Origin: Sphingobium sp. HWE2-09
GTDB taxonomy: Bacteria > Pseudomonadota > Alphaproteobacteria > Sphingomonadales > Sphingomonadaceae
Assembly (NCBI RefSeq): GCF_035989265.1
Contig: NZ_JAYKZX010000001.1
Span: forward strand, 248,001-312,000
Length of the DNA stretch: 64,000 nucleotides
Direction of reading: 5' to 3'
Part shown: one piece after another, positions 1 to 9,279 of the stretch
Position numbering within the stretch: the first letter of the stretch is position 1
Layout: every line of letters starts with the position of its first letter
Notes under the pieces: generated by a model
What the model was told of the DNA's origin: nothing
Databases searched by the model: none
What the model saw: the letters and a program-made list of their open reading frames with translations, nothing else
Program-made: the position numbers and the translations under genes

Positions 1-1
1 A

Positions 2-229
2 TCAAACGGCATCGACCTGCGACTGATCGGTCAGTTGCTCGGGCATAACGACATCGACAGCACTATTGACTACGCGCACCTTGCCACCGATGCATTGACG
101 CGCTCGGCGTCGAAGGTGTCCCGGCGCATCGAACGCTCCCTTCGCGGCGATGGGCATGAAGATCCCGCCCGCAAACGGAAGACCAATGCGAGCGGAATAG
201 ACAGCCCGAAGGAGGCCGCTCATGCTTAA
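2..229 (+). CDS. Tyrosine recombinase, C-terminal fragment (cut by window edge)
   Basis: The reading frame is open from base 2 and ends at the TAA at 227-229. It encodes the end of a phage-type integrase: LLGHND (the conserved late His of the catalytic site) followed by STIDYAHL, where Tyr is the likely nucleophile. The rest of the gene lies outside the window. Its last 8 bases overlap the start of the next recombinase gene on the same strand, so the two are probably translated together. Tandem, overlapping recombinases are known from RIT-type (recombinase in trio) elements, but the upstream gene or genes cannot be seen here, so that assignment is only a possibility. Confidence 0.85.
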   Translation, partial: SNGIDLRLIGQLLGHNDIDSTIDYAHLATDALTRSASKVSRRIERSLRGDGHEDPARKRKTNASGIDSPKEAAHA

Positions 230-1376
230 CCTGAGCCTCTCCCTGACCGACACCCTCTGCGCCCGCGCCGAACCCGGACAAAGGGAATATGCCATGCGAG
301 ACACCCGCCTCCCCGGCCTCGCTCTACGGGTACAACCCGGCGGGTCGCGAAGCTGGATCGTCCGCGCGAGCGTCGACGGCAAGGCCGTCCGGCGGTCGTT
401 GGGTTCATTCCCGGAAATAGGCGTGAAGGCGGCGCGAGCGTCGGCCCGCGCCTTTCTCGCAGGTGAGACTTTAACTCCGGCAAAGCCGCCTGCTGTTCCA
501 CACTTCGCCACGTTCCAGATTGAACATGAGCAGCGCTGCGGCGCCTTCTACAAGCCGCAGGGTTTGCGCACATACCGCACCTATGTGCGATGTGAATTAC
601 TACCGGCCTTCGGCCACCAGCGGCTCGATGCCATTTCTCGTCAGGATGTGGTTCGATGGTTTGAAGGTTATAGCCTGAGAAGGCCAGGCGGGGCCAATCG
701 CGCCCTTGGAATTCTGGTGCAGATGCTTGGACGGGCGCGCGCCTGGGGCTACATGCCGGACGGCTCGAGCAATCCCGCGAAGGGGATCAGAATGAACCGC
801 CGCAAGGTCGTCGGCACCTTCCTCGGCTTTGAGGAAATGGCAAGGCTTGGCGGCGTACTGGACCAAAGGATCAAGGCAGGATGTACGGCATCCGCCCTGC
901 TCCGCTTCCTTACCGTAACGGGATGTCGTGTCAGCGAAGCCGTCAATCTCGAATGGCAGGATATATATCCCGATCGGCTTCGGCTGCGCGACAGCAAGAC
1001 CGGCTCGCGAGATATTCCCCTCGGCGCGCCGGTCCGCCGCTTCCTGAAATCCTATCGCGCCAACCTTCAGAGAAAAGGGATTGGAGGGCTTCGCCACGTA
1101 TTCCCGCTTCTTGGTCGCCAGCACTATGAGGGCGTCCGTTCAATCTGGGGCAGCATCCGCCGTGAAGCCGAGTTGCCCCCTACATTGCGCATCCATGATC
1201 TGCGGCACAGCTTCGCGAGTCATGCGGTTATGTCAGGGGAAACGCTGTTCACAACGTCCCGGCTCCTCGGTCACAGCAGAGTTCAGATGACCGCGCGCTA
1301 TGCTCATCTGGCGGATGATGTCCTCATGGCCACTTGCGAGAAATTAGGTCGCCTCCTCATCGCTCAAACGCGATAA
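222..1376 (+). CDS. Tyrosine recombinase / phage-type integrase
   Basis: A 384-aa site-specific recombinase. Residues about 10-80 resemble the arm-binding (DUF4102-like) domain of prophage integrases (LPGLALRVQPGGSRSW, then RRSLGSFPEIGVKAAR). The catalytic domain shows the R box TGCRVSEAVNLEW, the HxxR box HDLRHSFASH, the late His in LLGHS and the Tyr in TARYAHL, so the active site looks complete. The ATG at 222 overlaps the stop of the preceding recombinase gene by 8 bases. It ends just before a long perfect palindrome shared with the convergent recombinase. It probably moved the element that carries the neighbouring defence genes, which is inference from position. Confidence 0.92.
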   Translation: MLNLSLSLTDTLCARAEPGQREYAMRDTRLPGLALRVQPGGSRSWIVRASVDGKAVRRSLGSFPEIGVKAARASARAFLAGETLTPAKPPAVPHFATFQIEHEQRCGAFYKPQGLRTYRTYVRCELLPAFGHQRLDAISRQDVVRWFEGYSLRRPGGANRALGILVQMLGRARAWGYMPDGSSNPAKGIRMNRRKVVGTFLGFEEMARLGGVLDQRIKAGCTASALLRFLTVTGCRVSEAVNLEWQDIYPDRLRLRDSKTGSRDIPLGAPVRRFLKSYRANLQRKGIGGLRHVFPLLGRQHYEGVRSIWGSIRREAELPPTLRIHDLRHSFASHAVMSGETLFTTSRLLGHSRVQMTARYAHLADDVLMATCEKLGRLLIAQTR

Positions 1377-1387
1377 CACAGTCTCGC

Positions 1388-1440
1388 ATAAGTGAATAAA
1401 ACGGCGCGGTCCATCGGACCGCGCCGTTTTATTCACTTAT
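1388..1440. terminator. 25-bp perfect palindrome between convergent recombinase genes
   Basis: The arms at 1388-1412 and 1416-1440 are perfect reverse complements of 25 bp separated by the 3-base loop ATC. The stem has a GC-rich core (GGCGCGGTCC) with A/T-rich flanks. The 3' half contains a TTTT run for the plus direction and the outer arm contains the stop codon of the minus-strand gene. This fits a bidirectional transcription terminator. A recombinase binding or attachment site is an alternative because both flanking genes encode tyrosine recombinases. Confidence 0.8.
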
Positions 1441-3398
1441 GCCGCTTCCCACACCTGATTGAGAATTCGAGCAGCCATCGCTGCCTTGTCCTGCGGCAGA
1501 AACCGCCCATAATGCTTCGCCACCATATCCGGAGTATCCTGGATCGCATAGCTTGCCTGCTCGAATGATCCAGTCTGTTTCAGAATGTGGGTCGCCAGCA
1601 CATCCCGCACATTATGCGGGCCATGCGGAAGCAGCCCCTTGATCGCGCCCCGACCGGTATAGGGATTGAAGACGCCATAGCGTTGGACCACCAAACGCCA
1701 TGCCTCGTAGAAGGTGTTCTGATCATAGGACGCATCGCGGCTGGTCGTCTTCACCGTCTTCACGAAAAACGTGCCGGGATCGTCCGCCCCATTGAGCAGG
1801 ATGGCCCGATGCTTCTCGACATAAGCCTCAATATGATCATAGAGGCCGCCAAGGTCGGGGAGGAGCAGCCGGAAGGGTTTGCCTGCGAAGAAAGACGAGT
1901 GTGCGTTCTTGAAGGCTACTGCTGGTACAAGGACTTCCCAGCCCTGATCGCGATCGCTCCAGCGAATTTCGCCGCGCTTCATGGTTTCAAGCTGACGCTC
2001 TGAACGCGGCAGATTCCCGCGCGGGCAGACCATCAGTTGCCGCAAATTCTTCTGCCGAAGTCCAAGATGAAGGCCCAGCCGGATCAGGAGATAGGACCGG
2101 ACAACTTCCGCCGCAGCCTTCGGATATCGCCGCCCGTCAGGGCGGACTTTCAAAATTTCCTCGGCAATCTTCAGATATTCCGCGACCGGGCTGGGTGCCT
2201 CCAATATGGGAAGGATCGGTTCGATCGGGTCGCGATGGATGCGGGCGACCCGTTCCACCTCCCGGACCCGCGCACTGGCATGTGCGTGGAGAATATCGCA
2301 AGCCTGCTGCCAGTTCGCGCGCGCTGCGCCAATGTCGTTGGAGGATATGAGGCCTTCTATCGGCACAAGGCGGTCGGCCAGTTCGGGATGCTGCCGCAAC
2401 CAACCGGTATCGGCCCGGACAAGGGCCATCGCATTCCGCAGCATATCGCATTCCCATCGGGTGAAGAAGCCGCGCCGCCGCTCACGCCACTGAACATACC
2501 AATCCCACACTCGCGGGAAGACCAACATCGCGAAGGTTATACTCCTGATCGGTACACCATGCCCCTCCACGGCCCCGCGCGGCGATGCTGCCAGTGCGCC
2601 GAACATCAGGCCGAAATGCTCGATCTTCTGGCTCGTCGTTTCTTCACCCCAAACTCCGTTCCGCTGGAACCCTATGTCAGTCAAGGTAGAGGTCTTGAAC
2701 TGAACAAGGTCCGCCATCTCCGTTACAAGGCGAGGTGGCGCATCCACCACGCCGACATGACCCATATCGTCGTCAATGTCGGGCGCCGCCTCGTTCGCCG
2801 GGACGCCCCGAATTTTCTTGCCGGTGATTGCGGGAAATCGGATCGCGTAGCGGAGCTTCATGGCCTGCGCCTGAAAGCGGCGATACTCGGTTGCGCCAGA
2901 AATCACCACCTCTCGGACCCATTCCAGAATCTCTGCCTGTTGCTTCAATGACCTTGTGTTAAAATCGTCGGGCAGGTGCCATGCCAGCCGCCGTTGCTCG
3001 GTCTTCGTCACGCCATTGATAGCGATCCCGGACGGCGCACGCGCCGGGTGGGGAAGTTTCGATCGGAAATATCCAGCGGGCAGGTCATAGCGGACCTCGA
3101 TGCGGTTAAGAATCTCGAGACTGGCGGCGCTTTGGGGCGTGCGGCGGCCTTCGATCCACGATTGTAGCGTTGAACGATCCAACTTCTCGCCCGATTTGAT
3201 GATGGACTTGTGAAGCTGATAATAGCTCTCCGAGAAACGGTTGAGATGCAGGACAAGCGCCTCTCGAAAGCAAGGGGGGTCAATCCATTCCGTTTGATTG
3301 GGAATTGGTCGTTCCACGATCGGTAGGACCTTGCGGCCCCTCTTGGGCGAAAAAGGATGGCTCGCGTCGCAATTCGCGCGGCTTATTTTCATTGGCAT
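1437..3398 (-). CDS. Large divergent tyrosine recombinase-like protein with N-terminal HTH
   Basis: A 653-aa protein. Residues about 45-115 look like a lambda-repressor-type helix-turn-helix (LDRSTLQSWIEGRRTPQSAA). The C-terminal third resembles a tyrosine recombinase core: an R box around LGLHLGLRQKNLRQL, the HxxR box PHNVRDVLATHIL, and a terminal DTPDMVAKHYGRFLP with the probable Tyr. The middle 300 residues match nothing I recognise. The length is roughly twice that of ordinary integrases. The start ATG at 3398 is followed by a second ATG two codons on. The gene faces the tandem recombinases across the palindrome. The family call rests on the catalytic boxes only; activity is not shown. 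Confidence 0.75.
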   Translation of the reverse strand: MPMKISRANCDASHPFSPKRGRKVLPIVERPIPNQTEWIDPPCFREALVLHLNRFSESYYQLHKSIIKSGEKLDRSTLQSWIEGRRTPQSAASLEILNRIEVRYDLPAGYFRSKLPHPARAPSGIAINGVTKTEQRRLAWHLPDDFNTRSLKQQAEILEWVREVVISGATEYRRFQAQAMKLRYAIRFPAITGKKIRGVPANEAAPDIDDDMGHVGVVDAPPRLVTEMADLVQFKTSTLTDIGFQRNGVWGEETTSQKIEHFGLMFGALAASPRGAVEGHGVPIRSITFAMLVFPRVWDWYVQWRERRRGFFTRWECDMLRNAMALVRADTGWLRQHPELADRLVPIEGLISSNDIGAARANWQQACDILHAHASARVREVERVARIHRDPIEPILPILEAPSPVAEYLKIAEEILKVRPDGRRYPKAAAEVVRSYLLIRLGLHLGLRQKNLRQLMVCPRGNLPRSERQLETMKRGEIRWSDRDQGWEVLVPAVAFKNAHSSFFAGKPFRLLLPDLGGLYDHIEAYVEKHRAILLNGADDPGTFFVKTVKTTSRDASYDQNTFYEAWRLVVQRYGVFNPYTGRGAIKGLLPHGPHNVRDVLATHILKQTGSFEQASYAIQDTPDMVAKHYGRFLPQDKAAMAARILNQVWEAA

Positions 3399-3700
3399 TC
3401 CAATAATCCAGGTTCAATCGGCGTAATCCGGGCATGGCCCGGAGCGTCCGCGATCCGGGCGCAGTTGCAAGACGGCGGAATCTCCAATTCGACGTCATTG
3501 TTTTTAAACGCTCGGCCCATCGGCGGCCTTGTATCGGACCATTTATTCCCGCAACGACGTGAATTTATTTCGCTTTGTCGCCAAGCTTCCGCGAACCTCC
3601 TGATCGTTGAGGCGCCGTCCGCCCCTCATGCTCTCCACGCTTGCGTAACCGATTTACGCCACTAGGTTGCCCACCGTCGACTTTGGGGGAAGGAATAATC
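3399..3700. other. Intergenic region between divergent recombinase and mcrB
   Basis: No convincing gene is visible; the overlapping open frames are compositional shadows. The segment must hold the promoters of the minus-strand recombinase and of the mcrBC operon. A purine-rich Shine-Dalgarno stretch (GGAAGGA, 3688-3694) lies 6 bases before the TTG at 3701 and fixes the likely mcrB start. No clear operator repeat was seen. Confidence 0.5.
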
Positions 3701-5814
3701 TTGTCACGTCACAACCCGCATCATGCCAATTCCAGCGCGGTTTTGTCAGCCGCCGCTGCCTGGCGAGACCGCTGTTTTATCACTGACGGATCGATTCTTT
3801 CCGACCGAGACCTATGGTTCAAATCCAATGTCGAAGAGGTCAACGCACGTTTCAACGGCGCTCCGGATAGCAGCAAAGACCGTTTTCTCATCAAGCTCGA
3901 GCGGCAGTTCGCCAACGCCACGCATGAAGCCTGCCAACTGGTTGCCGAAATGCTGTGGGTCCTCAATCTCTTTCCCAGCAACTTGGGTTCGAGTTCGAAG
4001 ATCACGGCTATCAATGTGGCTTGGGGCTGGTCGGGTGAGCCAGCACCTAAAGATCACGAGATGCTGGCGCCGTCTCTCTTAGAGGGCCTCGGATCCGCCG
4101 GTGTCGGGTTTCTCGCTCATCGACCGCGCGAGTTGCGCTACCTCATTAACGCCACCCTGGCATTCAAGGAAAAGCCGATCGATGATCGGCGCGCGCTTCT
4201 CGACGATCCGTGGGAATTCGCGCAGTGGCTCGATGATGTTCCTGACGAGGGATATCGGCAGCTAAAGCATATCCTCCCCTTTTTACTCTTCCCTGACAGC
4301 TTCGAGCGTATCGCAAGTCCCGGCGACGTCCGCCTTATCCTGAGCGGTCTTTCTGAACACGATACGCGATCCATTAAACAAATGGGCAAGGTCGCGCGCG
4401 ATAAAGCCTTGCTCGAGCTACGCCGAACTCTGGAACAAGAGGTTGGCGATACCATCGATTTTTATGACGATCGCTTCAAAGAGCAATGGGCGCCTAGCGA
4501 ACGCTTGGCGACTGGAAGCGGAGATTCGGATGTCGTCTCTAGCGCCGGTTCCGCCACGCCCGGATCGGCGCTCAATCTCATTCTGCACGGCCCACCGGGC
4601 ACGGGAAAGACGTTCCGCACGATCGATCGGGCACTTCAGATTCTCGATCCAGACTTCGCTGGCGACCATCGCGACGATCGGGAAGCGCTCAAGCGCCGGT
4701 TCGATGAACTGGAAAACGACAACCGGATTCGCTTCGTGACCTTCCATCAAAGCTTCAGCTACGAGGATTTCGTCGAAGGCCTTCGAGCCGAGGCGCGCCC
4801 CGACGGCACCGTGCACTATTATGTCGCGGACGGGGTTTTGAAGGCGTTCTGCGGGAAACGGATGCTGTCGCCTGGAACCGCATTCGGGGGCTACAAGGTG
4901 CTCCGCTCCACCAATGAAATTCTCTGGCTACGTAAGCCCAACGATTCCGAGCTGCCGCTGCCTTGGGCCATCCTCGAGGCCCTAGCGGATCTCGTCAGCA
5001 GAAAGGTCGTCACCCTCGAGGATATCCGCAGAGGAAAGGTTTTCGACAAGATCCCGGAGAGCCGCCTCGAAAAATATATCGTCAACGGATACAGCAACGT
5101 CTTGCCCTCGCTAGTCGAGGCCATTTTGGCTAGCACATCCCCCAGGCGCGCGAGAGCGTCCTCATTATTGACGAAATTAATCGGGGGAATATCTCGCAAA
5201 TCTTTGGCGAACTTATAACGCTTATCGAACCTTCCAAGCGTGCGGGCGCGACCGAAGCCTTGAGCGTCGTCCTTCCCTATTCCAAGGAACGCTTCTCACT
5301 CCCTAGCGGCCTTCATATCATAGGCACGATGAACACCGCCGATCGCTCGCTCGCCAGCGTCGACATCGCACTGAGACGCCGCTTCATCTTCGAGGAAGTG
5401 GAACCCGATACGAGCGCACTGGAAGGCGTCGAAGTCGCTGGGGTCGACCTTGGAGCCTTACTAGAGACGCTTAACGACCGGATCGAAGCATTACTCGATC
5501 GCGATCACCGCCTCGGACAGGCATATCTACTCGGGCTAGAGGCGGGCGACGATATTAGCCCTTTGCGACACATATTCGAGAAACAGATTCTACCACTCCT
5601 CCAAGAGTATTTCTTCGATGATTGGAACAGGGTGCGTCTCGTCTTGAACGACCATCGCAAGGAGCCGGCAGATCAGTTCATAATCGAACGCGACAATGAC
5701 GCTAAACGGCTCTTCGGCGATGCCGCGACACAAGTACCGCAACACAAGCGATGGCGCCTCAACGAACAGGCGCTCAATCGCCCGACGGCATATCGTTCGA
5801 TAATGGCTGAATAA
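3701..5814 (+). pseudogene. mcrB: McrB-like AAA+ GTPase of a type IV restriction system, frame-disrupted
   Basis: McrB is the NTP-driven motor subunit of the McrBC endonuclease that cuts modified DNA. The N-terminal part (about 290 aa) is a substrate-reading region without a recognised fold. The Walker A motif GPPGTGKT lies near residue 297, followed by [18 protein letters not shown], typical of McrB. After an inserted subdomain the Walker B/signature [22 protein letters not shown] and the sensor GTMNTADRS are in a different frame. The change falls at or after a run of five C at 5139-5143, and restoring one base joins both halves. The TTG start at 3701 follows a good Shine-Dalgarno. mcrC starts 7 bases after its stop. 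This is either an inactivated gene or a homopolymer sequencing error. Confidence 0.88.
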
Positions 5815-5821
5815 AAAGGCC

Positions 5822-7070
5822 ATGCCGACTATCCGCGAATTCGGACGCATCACGACGGCGCCAGTGGAATCTACGTTGGATCAGGCGACGGTCTCAAGCA
5901 GCGCGTTTGCATGGCTGCTGGAAAATCGCGTCGGGATGGACGGAGGCGAACTCCTACGCGTTGATGGGCCAAGCACATTGCGCGCACTCAACTATGTGGG
6001 CGTGCTGGAAACACCGTGCGGGACGCGTGTGGAAATATTGCCCAAGCACACGGCGGATTCCGGCGCTGCTCCTCTCTCGCGCGCTCCTTATTCGCATGAT
6101 CGGCGAGGCCCTGTCACTGCGCCCTCGCCCTGGGGGAATCGCTGATCTCGCGCGCTTCACTCTCCCGTTACCCGAGTGGCTAGCGGCGATGTTCCTGGAG
6201 GAGGCCCTTATTCTCGTCCGCCGAGGGGTGCGACAGGCCTATCAACGGGTGGACGCAAGGGAACCCTATCTCCGCGGCGCTCTAGATGTCGCTGCCCAAA
6301 TCCGCCACGGTCCGGCCGCTGCTCATCTATTCTCCTTCCATCATGACGTCTTCTCGTTTGATCGTCCGGAAAATCGCCTAATCCGTTCCTGTATCGATCT
6401 CATCCTGCGTGAGACGAAATCCGCGGACAATTGGCGCGTCGCACGCGAACTCTCGATCCTGTTGGAGAATATCCCGCTTAGCCCTGACTTTTCTTCCGAC
6501 CTACGTGCATGGGACAATGGCAGGCTAATGGCTGATTACCTCACGATAAAGGGGCCGTGCGAGCTCATCCTCACTCGATCAACGCCGTTTAGCGTTGACG
6601 GTCCTAGCCGCGGATTGAGCATGCTGTTCCCGATGGAGAGACTATTCGAGGCTTATGTGACCCGCTCTCTACAGATGGCTGCGCCTGTCGGATTTGAGAT
6701 TCAGCCCCAAAGCCGGGGTACTCATCTATGCACTCATGAACGGCAGCCCTGGTTCGAACTGCGGCCCGATATCTTGGTTTCCAACGGCCAGGAGCGCTGG
6801 ATCGTTGATGCGAAGTGGAAGCTAATCCATGGAGATCGCGCATCCGGCTATGGTCTCTCCCAAGCCGATTTTTATCAACTTTTCGCTTATGGGCATCGAC
6901 ATCTTGAAGGCAAGGGCGATCTCCATCTAGTCTACCCGCGCACGGACACTTTTAAAGAACCGCTTGAACCGTTCGTTTTTGGTGGAAACCTCCGGCTCCG
7001 AGTTGTTCCGTTCGACCTTGATGAACGAACTGCTCCCTACACGTTTCTCGAAACGTCGCAAGGCAACTGA
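5822..7070 (+). pseudogene. mcrC: McrC-like nuclease subunit, frame-disrupted
   Basis: McrC supplies the PD-(D/E)XK nuclease to the McrBC complex. The first frame (5822 to about 6070) encodes the N-terminal part up to VGVLETPCGTRVEILPK, a hallmark of the family. The rest continues in the +1 frame from about 6070 with LLSRALLIRMIGEAL. The nuclease core is near the end: LRPDILVSNGQERWIVDAKWK carries the D...DxK residues. Removing one base around 6069-6080 rejoins the frames. It lies 7 bases after mcrB on the same strand, the usual mcrBC order. With mcrB also disrupted, the system is either dead or misread. Confidence 0.85.
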
Positions 7071-7185
7071 CGGGTAGAATGCGGATGCAAACCTTGTTCA
7101 CGCCTCTCTCAAGGCTGGCATCGAAGCACATCAAGAGAATTCGCGCCTGTCGATGCAGCTCCTCCGAGGCCCGCGCGGTAAAATT

Positions 7186-8115
7186 TCAGGCGGCGTTCGC
7201 ACGATTGCCCAATTCGGCAATATGGGCGAGGCAAAGCTCACCGACCAATTGCTGGAGCAACGTCACCCTATCATCCAGCCACGCCAATTCTTCCTCGCCG
7301 ATGATGAATTCCCGCGAGTAGCGTGCCTTGATATAGGCTTCGCGCAGAAGGTTATAAGCTCGCTTGTGGAGCCGCGTGTCGGTCGGCCATACCAAACGCA
7401 ATCGTGGTTCGAATTGCTCCGTCAGCGCTCGCAATCGATTCAGATTATGGGTTTTCGGACTGTACAAGGCGCGAACTAGGAAAACGCAATGGTAGAAACG
7501 CTCGGCCGATTGATGAAGTTGGAAGGCAGCCTCCTTGTCGCGACCTTGAGACGCCGCATAGCGAGCCGTGTCCAAAAACCCTTCCGCGGAACCAAACCAT
7601 TCCTCGAAAAATTCGCGGGCCTCCCGCAGGGCTTCACCGCTCGATAGGGGCTTGGGCTCGATAAACTGATGGTTGGGTTCCTCGTGCAGGAGAACGCCAT
7701 CCTTCAATATATCCAAGAAAAAATATCGCCCGAGCCGCAGCTTCTCATTTACATCTTCAAGGCTGTGGTAGATCGGGCTAACCTGTGTGCGCAGCGCTTT
7801 ACCCTCGGTCAGTTCCTCCAGCAGCCGTTCTTCGGTTTTCGCCCAGAATTCTGGAATGTCGGTCAGGTCTTCATGATCGACTACCACGAGGATGTCATAA
7901 TCCGAGAAATAGCGCCCAACGGGGTCTTCCACCCAATCGCCTCGCGCGTAACTGCCGAACAGGATGATCTTGAGAATATGGCCGTCACGATACCGTGGCT
8001 GTGTCCGATGGCGAATGGCCCGCGCGAAGCCGTCGCGGATAATTCCGACGACATGGGCAAGCTCCCGACGCTTGGCGTCGGGCAGTTGCACATTAGGATC
8101 GTCGAGCCTTCTCAT
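7186..8115 (-). CDS. Nucleotidyltransferase-HEPN fusion protein
   Basis: A 309-aa two-domain protein. Residues about 45-110 are a minimal nucleotidyltransferase: LFGSYARGDW followed by SDYDILVVVD, the GS...DxD metal-binding pattern. The C-terminal half (about 170-300) is helical and resembles a HEPN domain (FQLHQSAERFYHCVFLVRALY, then PKTHNLNRLRALTEQF). In MNT/HEPN pairs the nucleotidyltransferase acts as antitoxin by modifying the HEPN ribonuclease; here both are in one chain, so autoregulation is likely. It is monocistronic, between mcrC (convergent) and the ArdC pair. The setting in a defence island suggests an abortive-infection or toxin-antitoxin role, which is inference. Confidence 0.82.
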   Translation of the reverse strand: MRRLDDPNVQLPDAKRRELAHVVGIIRDGFARAIRHRTQPRYRDGHILKIILFGSYARGDWVEDPVGRYFSDYDILVVVDHEDLTDIPEFWAKTEERLLEELTEGKALRTQVSPIYHSLEDVNEKLRLGRYFFLDILKDGVLLHEEPNHQFIEPKPLSSGEALREAREFFEEWFGSAEGFLDTARYAASQGRDKEAAFQLHQSAERFYHCVFLVRALYSPKTHNLNRLRALTEQFEPRLRLVWPTDTRLHKRAYNLLREAYIKARYSREFIIGEEELAWLDDRVTLLQQLVGELCLAHIAELGNRANAA

Positions 8116-8189
8116 GATGCCGCCTAGAATCGCGGCAAATCATCGCCTTGCCAAGCCCTTTTAGGTTGGCAAGGCGAACGAGGCTTATT

Positions 8190-8393
8190 TCAGCGCATTT
8201 CACGAACAATGATGCGTATCGCGCGAAGCATGTGACGCCGTACCTGCCAGAGAAACAGACGTTCTCGCTTGGCGATCTCGACATAGCTCAGACCCTCAAC
8301 CTGACTTAAGATGAAGATTTTGAGGGTGCGCTTCGACATGCGCGCGAAAGCGGCTTTCGCCTTTTCGATGCGTACGGGGTCAGGCGTCTTCAT
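8190..8393 (-). CDS. Small sigma-70 region 4-like helix-turn-helix protein
   Basis: A 67-aa protein that is little more than one HTH: LSYVEIAKRERLFLWQVRRH resembles the -35-reading region 4 of sigma factors (compare the E-I-A-x(n)-V-R pattern). There is no region 2, so it is not a full sigma factor. The ATG at 8393 lies inside the end of ardC (overlap 14 bases), so the two genes are translationally coupled. A GTG at 8399 is an alternative start. The likely role is a DNA-binding regulator of the element. A second protein of this type is encoded at 42105-42545, also overlapping a neighbouring gene. Confidence 0.7.
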   Translation of the reverse strand: MKTPDPVRIEKAKAAFARMSKRTLKIFILSQVEGLSYVEIAKRERLFLWQVRRHMLRAIRIIVREMR

Positions 8394-9279
8394 CGTCACC
8401 TCCCTCTTGGTCGGTGAATGCCAGGATGAAGTCAGCCGCTTTACTCGCGAGACTGGCCGCCCGGAATATCGCCTTATTGTCCTCCCTCAGTACCGCCAGC
8501 CACGCGCCGATATAATCGGCATGGCGGACGGTCGGCACGATCCCAAGTTCCGCGCAAAGAAAAGCGCTGGCCATCTCCGCGCACAGTTCCTCGCGCGCGT
8601 AAGCCGCCAAATCAGCGCTATCGAACGACCGACCCAAGCGGGAGGCATGCCCTGTCCAATGACCCAGCTCATGAAAAACGGTTCGATACCAGTTGATGCG
8701 GTCATGATAGGCCGCTTGAGGCGGGACACGGATATAGTCCGGTCCCGGGGCATAGAAGGCCCGCTCGCCACCAATCTTGACGTCCGCGCCACTGGCCCGA
8801 ACAAGCTTGTGCGCCAATGGCACGATTTCATCGACCGCCAGCGATACCGGCGCGACCGTCAAATCGTCGGGCAAACCCTCGCATTGCTCGACATTGAAAA
8901 CCGTGAAGCGCTTTAGAAACGCGACCTGCCGTGCCTCGCGCCCTTCGTCCCGCGCCTGATCTTCCTCGCTACGGGGCGTAAAGCGATCCGCGTAACAAAC
9001 CGTCGTCCCCTCTTCTCCCCGCCGCACATGACCACCAAGCGCCCGCGCTTGCCGATAGGTAAGCCAGCGCTGGGCACCATACCCCTTCTCGAAGAGCCGC
9101 GACCAAAGGATCAGCACGTTGATGCCGGAATATCGGCGACCCGTTCCAGCATTCCGGGGCAAGCCGATCGCGGCCTTGGCGCTGTCCCATGGCTGCACCC
9201 ATGGCAACCGCCCCTGCTCCAGTTCGGCGATGACGCGCTCCGTCACCTCCACGTACAATGTTCCATGATCCTTGCTCAC
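8380..9279 (-). CDS. ardC: ArdC-like antirestriction protein (ssDNA-binding plus zincin domain)
   Basis: A 299-aa protein of the ArdC family, which helps incoming mobile DNA escape host restriction. The N-terminal DUF1738-like ssDNA-binding region contains LPWVQPWDSAKAAIGLPRNA and YSGINVLILW. The C-terminal metallopeptidase-like domain carries HELGHWTGH, a zincin HExxH motif, followed by YAREELCAEMASAFLCAELG with the third ligand region. The GTG start at 9279 has a GGGAG Shine-Dalgarno 9 bases upstream. The gene overlaps a small sigma-like regulator at its 3' end. Finding an antirestriction gene between two restriction loci fits a mobile plasmid or ICE. Confidence 0.88.
   Translation of the reverse strand: MSKDHGTLYVEVTERVIAELEQGRLPWVQPWDSAKAAIGLPRNAGTGRRYSGINVLILWSRLFEKGYGAQRWLTYRQARALGGHVRRGEEGTTVCYADRFTPRSEEDQARDEGREARQVAFLKRFTVFNVEQCEGLPDDLTVAPVSLAVDEIVPLAHKLVRASGADVKIGGERAFYAPGPDYIRVPPQAAYHDRINWYRTVFHELGHWTGHASRLGRSFDSADLAAYAREELCAEMASAFLCAELGIVPTVRHADYIGAWLAVLREDNKAIFRAASLASKAADFILAFTDQEGGDDEDA

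Noticed and set aside
2037..2951. A 304-codon plus-strand open frame
   Set aside because: It is antisense to the 653-aa recombinase-like gene, has no recognised domain and no ribosome site.
5139..5155. Programmed -1 ribosomal frameshifting in mcrB
   Set aside because: There is no slippery heptamer of the X-XXY-YYZ type, and such recoding is not known for McrB.
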